Shown here in pieces: positions 6,196 to 8,202 of a stretch of 8,202 bases of DNA. The DNA lies in the NCBI GenBank assembly GCA_031289285.1, contig JAITPT010000214.1:1-8202 (forward strand), in the 5' to 3' direction. This DNA is from Puniceicoccales bacterium. Its GTDB lineage: Bacteria > Verrucomicrobiota > Verrucomicrobiia > Opitutales > UBA953. Both the position numbers and the translations under genes were made by a program. Numbering within the stretch: the stretch's first letter is position 1; the number at the start of each line of letters is the position of its first letter. Below the pieces are notes generated by a model. The model did not search any database. It worked only from the letters and a program-made list of their open reading frames with translations, and had not been told where the DNA came from.

Positions 6196-7371
6196 TTAAA
6201 CGCGGCGGGTGTTTTCGCGGCGGACGACCTGTTCGCGGTAAAAAACGTAAAGGCCGGAGAGGATGATTATGGCGGCGCCAGCGAACGTCCATGAGTCGGG
6301 CACGTCGCCAAAAACGAGCAACCCGATGAGTGCTGCGCCGATAATTTGCGCGTAGTTAAAGGGCGCGAGCAAACTGGCGGGCGCGTGTTTGTGCGCCAAA
6401 ATCAACAACCAGTGCGCCAACGCCCCGCCTGCCCCCATGAGGATAATCGCCGTCCATTGGACAAGCCCCTCCGGCGTTTCCCAGACGAAAAACAGCGCGG
6501 GCATCATCGTCGCCGAGCCGACCATTCCCGTGTAAAACATCGTTGTCTCCGGCGCGTCAACCGAGGCGAGTTTGCGCGTCGAGACCGAGTAAAAGGCATT
6601 TAGCAGCGCACCCAGCAACGGCAGCAGTGCCACCCAACCCAACTCGTGTCCGCCCGGACGGGTGATGACCAACACGCCGCAAAACCCCACCACAATCGCC
6701 AGCACACGCCTCGGGCCGACTTTCTCCCCCAAAAATGCGACGGAGAGCAGCGGCACAATCAGCGGCGCGGCGAAAACGATGGCGGTCATTTCCGTCAGCG
6801 ACATGTGGCGGACGGCGACGTAGGTGCAGGCGGTTGAGAGCACTAAACATGCGGCGCGGGTGATTTGCAGCACGGGGCGGCGTGTGCGCAGCAGCGCGGG
6901 GCGGGCGAAGGGGTTCAAAATAAAACCCGTAAAAAGAAAGCTAATAAAATAACGCAGAGCAACGAGTTGCACGGGCGGCACATCGCCTGCGGTTCCGAGC
7001 CATTTGGCGCTCGCATCCATGCAGGCAAAACAGGTAACCGTCCCCAGTATCATAAGAATACCCTTGCGCACCGAAGTAGCAGGCGGCGCGGGCGTGGGGG
7101 ACGCGAGGGACGACGGCGGCGCGAGGGGTGGCGGCGCGAGGGGTGGTGGCGCGAGGGGTGGTGGCGCGAGGGGTGGCGGGGACGCAGGGGTGGGAGCGGT
7201 ATTGGCGGCTGGCGATGTGGCGGGCGGCGAGGCGGAGGTGGCGGAGGTGGTGGCGGCGGGTGGTGGCGAGGGGCTGGGCGTTTGTGGCGCGGTGGCAGCT
7301 GGCGTGGGCGCGGTGGAAATTGCGGAAAACTCTGGTAGCGGCATAGAATCGGTGGTTCTCTTGCGAGACAT
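6196..7371 (-). CDS. DMT superfamily (EamA-type) transporter with Pro/Ala-rich N-terminal tail
   Basis: A 391-residue inner-membrane protein. Residues ~104-237 and ~246-381 are two EamA repeats totalling about ten hydrophobic helices. Each has the usual closing helix after an Ala-Pro: APLIVPLLSVAFLGEKVG near 202-219 and a second beginning APFNYAQIIG near 336. Relatives export or import amino acids, nucleosides and other metabolites; the substrate cannot be read from sequence. Residues ~10-100 form an unusual tail of Pro, Ala, Ser and Thr with four LAPPP/LAPPS units (68-87), which lies where a normal family member would simply start. The ATG at 7371 was chosen. A TTG at 7413 also opens the frame but has no ribosome site, and an ATG at 7344 is possible. 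A start near the first helix (the Met just after SVRKGIL) would give a family-length protein and cannot be excluded. trpD follows 51 bp downstream. Confidence 0.9.
   Translation of the reverse strand: MSRKRTTDSMPLPEFSAISTAPTPAATAPQTPSPSPPPAATTSATSASPPATSPAANTAPTPASPPPLAPPPLAPPPLAPPPLAPPSSLASPTPAPPATSVRKGILMILGTVTCFACMDASAKWLGTAGDVPPVQLVALRYFISFLFTGFILNPFARPALLRTRRPVLQITRAACLVLSTACTYVAVRHMSLTEMTAIVFAAPLIVPLLSVAFLGEKVGPRRVLAIVVGFCGVLVITRPGGHELGWVALLPLLGALLNAFYSVSTRKLASVDAPETTMFYTGMVGSATMMPALFFVWETPEGLVQWTAIILMGAGGALAHWLLILAHKHAPASLLAPFNYAQIIGAALIGLLVFGDVPDSWTFAGAAIIILSGLYVFYREQVVRRENTRRV
7118..7177 (-). repeat. Four tandem 15-bp repeats encoding LAPPP
   Basis: On the plus strand the unit is GGCGCGAGGGGTGG followed by C or T, repeated four times without gaps (7118, 7133, 7148, 7163). 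Being a multiple of three, it keeps frame and encodes Leu-Ala-Pro-Pro-Pro on the minus strand (last unit LAPPS). Near-identity suggests recent slippage expansion, and copy number may vary between strains. Degenerate units seem to continue at 7098-7117. Confidence 0.85.
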
Positions 7372-7429
7372 CCAAACGTAATTTGCCGTCGGTGTTTGTC
7401 GAGTGGGAAACAAAAAAAGGAGGACAACA

Positions 7430-7464
7430 AAGCGGGGACAGGTTCAAAAAAGCGGGGACAGGTT
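7430..7464. repeat. Two G-rich 15-bp direct repeats, 20-bp period
   Basis: AAGCGGGGACAGGTT occurs at 7430-7444 and again at 7450-7464, separated by five mostly A bases. A related ATGGGGACG motif follows at 7481, 7551 and 7567. G-rich GGGGACAGG words of this sort are, to my recollection, frequent beside REP-associated Y1 transposases; no such transposase is in the window. Confidence 0.65.
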
Positions 7465-7502
7465 GCTATTTGGGGTTGAAATGGGGACGGGCCAACCCAG
7501 GT

Positions 7503-7547
7503 GCAACCAGCCCCGCATGGGGCGAGATTATCGGAGTTGCCAGACGC
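7503..7547. repeat. Hairpin module, copy 1
   Basis: Inner stem GCCCC-GCAT-GGGGC (7510-7523) is followed by GAGATTATCGGAGTTGCC. An outer stem pairs GCAAC (7503-7507) with GTTGC (7536-7540). From 7509 to 7547 the sequence is identical to copy 3. It is too regular to be chance and looks REP-like. Confidence 0.75.
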
Positions 7548-7602
7548 AAATGGGGACGTGTGCAAATGGGGACGGGCTTACCATTTTGAGTGGGAACTCG
7601 AG

Positions 7603-7634
7603 TGCAGTCAGCCCCGCATGGGGCGAGATGTGCA
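7603..7634. repeat. Hairpin module, copy 2 (diverged right side)
   Basis: The same GCCCC-GCAT-GGGGC stem (7611-7624) plus GAGAT, but then the sequence departs from copies 1 and 3. An outer TGCA (near 7604) can pair with TGCA (7631-7634), so a short outer stem is kept with different bases. An 8-bp inverted repeat follows directly. Confidence 0.65.
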
Positions 7635-7637
7635 TAA

Positions 7638-7666
7638 CCGGAGGTGTAGCGCAGCGAAACCTCCGG
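7638..7666. repeat. 8-bp perfect inverted repeat
   Basis: CCGGAGGT (7638-7645) pairs with ACCTCCGG (7659-7666) around a 13-base loop containing GCGCAGCG. No U-run follows, so it is not a typical intrinsic terminator. It sits between hairpin modules 2 and 3 and is probably another small palindromic repeat type. Confidence 0.7.
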
Positions 7667-7680
7667 CCAGCCGCGCTCCT

Positions 7681-7726
7681 GCAACAAAGCCCCGCATGGG
7701 GCGAGATTATCGGAGTTGCCAGACGC
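7681..7726. repeat. Hairpin module, copy 3 (left edge of long repeat A)
   Basis: Inner stem GCCCC-GCAT-GGGGC (7689-7702) and outer stem GCAAC (7681-7685) with GTTGC (7715-7719), the same two-stem design as copy 1. It runs directly into long repeat copy A. The equivalent place before copy B keeps only GGGCGAGATTATCGG and has lost the left half of the hairpin. Confidence 0.75.
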
Positions 7727-7919
7727 TGGTGGTGTGTATTCCGTTGCAATTTCGTAGAAGGCACGTGGTGGGCACTACACGGGAAAATTGCACGAACCGA
7801 AGCGAAGTCAAGTAATAAAATGGCTGCCTTTTAATTCGAGCGCAATAAATTGGCAAAATGTTGCCCGCGTCGTAAGTGCATGATTTATCGCATAGTTGTG
7901 AGGCAGATGCCTACGCCCC
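7699..7919. repeat. Long direct repeat, copy A
   Basis: 221 bp that match 7983-8202 with, by hand alignment, about 17 substitutions and one single-base indel (~92% identity). A central block of 46 bases beginning AAGTCAAGTAATAAAATGG is identical in both. Possible stems are TGCAATTT (7745-7752) with AAATTGCA (7785-7792), and GGCAA-AATG-TTGCC (7852-7865). The pattern of change does not respect codons, so it is noncoding: a non-autonomous mobile element, a structured RNA, or both. Confidence 0.85.
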
Positions 7920-7956
7920 TCCCCTGCTCTCTTCATCCCCCTACCCCCTCCTCTCC
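7916..7956 (+). other. Polypyrimidine tract between the long repeats
   Basis: Of these 41 plus-strand bases, 38 are C or T, interrupted by one G and two A. It overlaps the last four bases of copy A and fills most of the 63-bp spacer before copy B. No function is evident. Confidence 0.5.
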
Positions 7957-7982
7957 GAATAATTAACCAGACTAAAGATTTT

Positions 7983-8202
7983 GGGCGAGATTATCGGATT
8001 ACCAGATGCTGGGGGGGTGTATTCCGTTGCAATTTCGTGGCGGGAACGTGGTGGGCACTGCAAGGGAAAGTTGCACGAGCCGCAGCGAAGTCAAGTAATA
8101 AAATGGCTGCCTTTTAATTCGAGCGCAATAAATGGGCAAAATGTTGCCCGCGTCGTAAGTGCATGATTTATCGGATAGTTGAGACGCAGATGCCTACGCC
8201 CC
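7983..8202. repeat. Long direct repeat, copy B (runs to window edge)
   Basis: Second copy of the 7699-7919 sequence, in the same orientation at a distance of 284 bp. The stem TGCAATTT (8028-8035) with AAGTTGCA (8068-8075) is kept through a G-T(U) wobble. The second hairpin is one base pair longer than in copy A: GGGCAA-AATG-TTGCCC (8134-8149). It ends at the window edge, so its true right boundary is unknown. Confidence 0.85.

Larger units (their letters stand above)
7372..8202. other. Gene-free repeat cluster
   Basis: Roughly 830 bp without a credible gene. Open frames exist, but their translations are just the repeats read in different registers and no frame is preserved between repeat copies (a one-base indel separates the two long copies). 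The stretch must contain the transporter promoter near its left end, which I cannot resolve. The repeats are listed individually. Copy B of the long repeat runs to the last base, so the cluster probably extends past the window. Confidence 0.75.

Noticed and set aside
7596..7603. ACTCGAGT palindrome as an operator
   Set aside because: An 8-bp palindrome is expected by chance and nothing around it supports regulation.
7510..7726. CRISPR array
   Set aside because: Only three short hairpin repeats are present, with unequal spacing, partial identity and spacer sequences that are themselves repeats. No cas gene is in the window.
7403..7834. Protein-coding gene(s) in the right-hand repeat region
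   Set aside because: The translations are repeats in shifting frames, no homology is recognisable, and the frame is broken by the indel between the two long repeat copies.

Overview
The window is bacterial DNA, mostly G+C-rich, with tightly packed protein genes between blocks of intergenic repeats. No rRNA or tRNA gene and no CRISPR array was seen. Shine-Dalgarno sequences are weak or absent before every start. The mix of weak ribosome sites, a large fused GTPase/formylglycine-generating-enzyme-like protein and abundant palindromic intergenic repeats resembles the Planctomycetota-Verrucomicrobiota group. That placement is an inference from style and is not proven by any single gene.

Left block (1-2225, minus strand): a two-gene unit. 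The first gene encodes a 632-residue protein with an N-terminal P-loop GTPase domain, a charged coiled coil, one transmembrane helix and a C-terminal formylglycine-generating-enzyme (FGE)-like, C-type-lectin-fold domain. The second gene is unrecognised, starts 73 bp downstream and runs off the window. This block looks accessory: it is visibly more A+T-rich in places than the rest, and its architecture suits a membrane sensor or conflict-type system. The last ~40 residues resemble the variable region of diversity-generating-retroelement (DGR) targets, but no reverse transcriptase or template repeat lies in the window.

Middle block (2226-6144): a 382-bp gene-free stretch carries three tandem 9-mers and a 112-bp nested palindrome. 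It is followed on the plus strand by truA (tRNA pseudouridine synthase) and a PLP-dependent lyase of the tryptophanase/tyrosine phenol-lyase family, whose pocket residues look like tyrosine phenol-lyase. Convergent to these on the minus strand is trpD (anthranilate phosphoribosyltransferase).

Right block (6196-8202): a DMT/EamA-type transporter with an unusual Pro/Ala-rich N-terminal tail lies just upstream of trpD on the same strand, and the two may be cotranscribed. Beyond it, about 830 bp hold no credible gene but are packed with layered repeats: short G-rich direct repeats, three copies of a GCCCC-GCAT-GGGGC hairpin module, another inverted repeat, and a >=220-bp sequence present twice at roughly 92% identity. 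Its stems are preserved by a wobble pair or extended in one copy.

Functionally, trpD, the lyase and perhaps the transporter all touch aromatic amino acids, though they are split over two convergent units. The most interesting parts are the GTPase-TM-FGE protein with its possibly diversified tip, and the right-hand repeat cluster.
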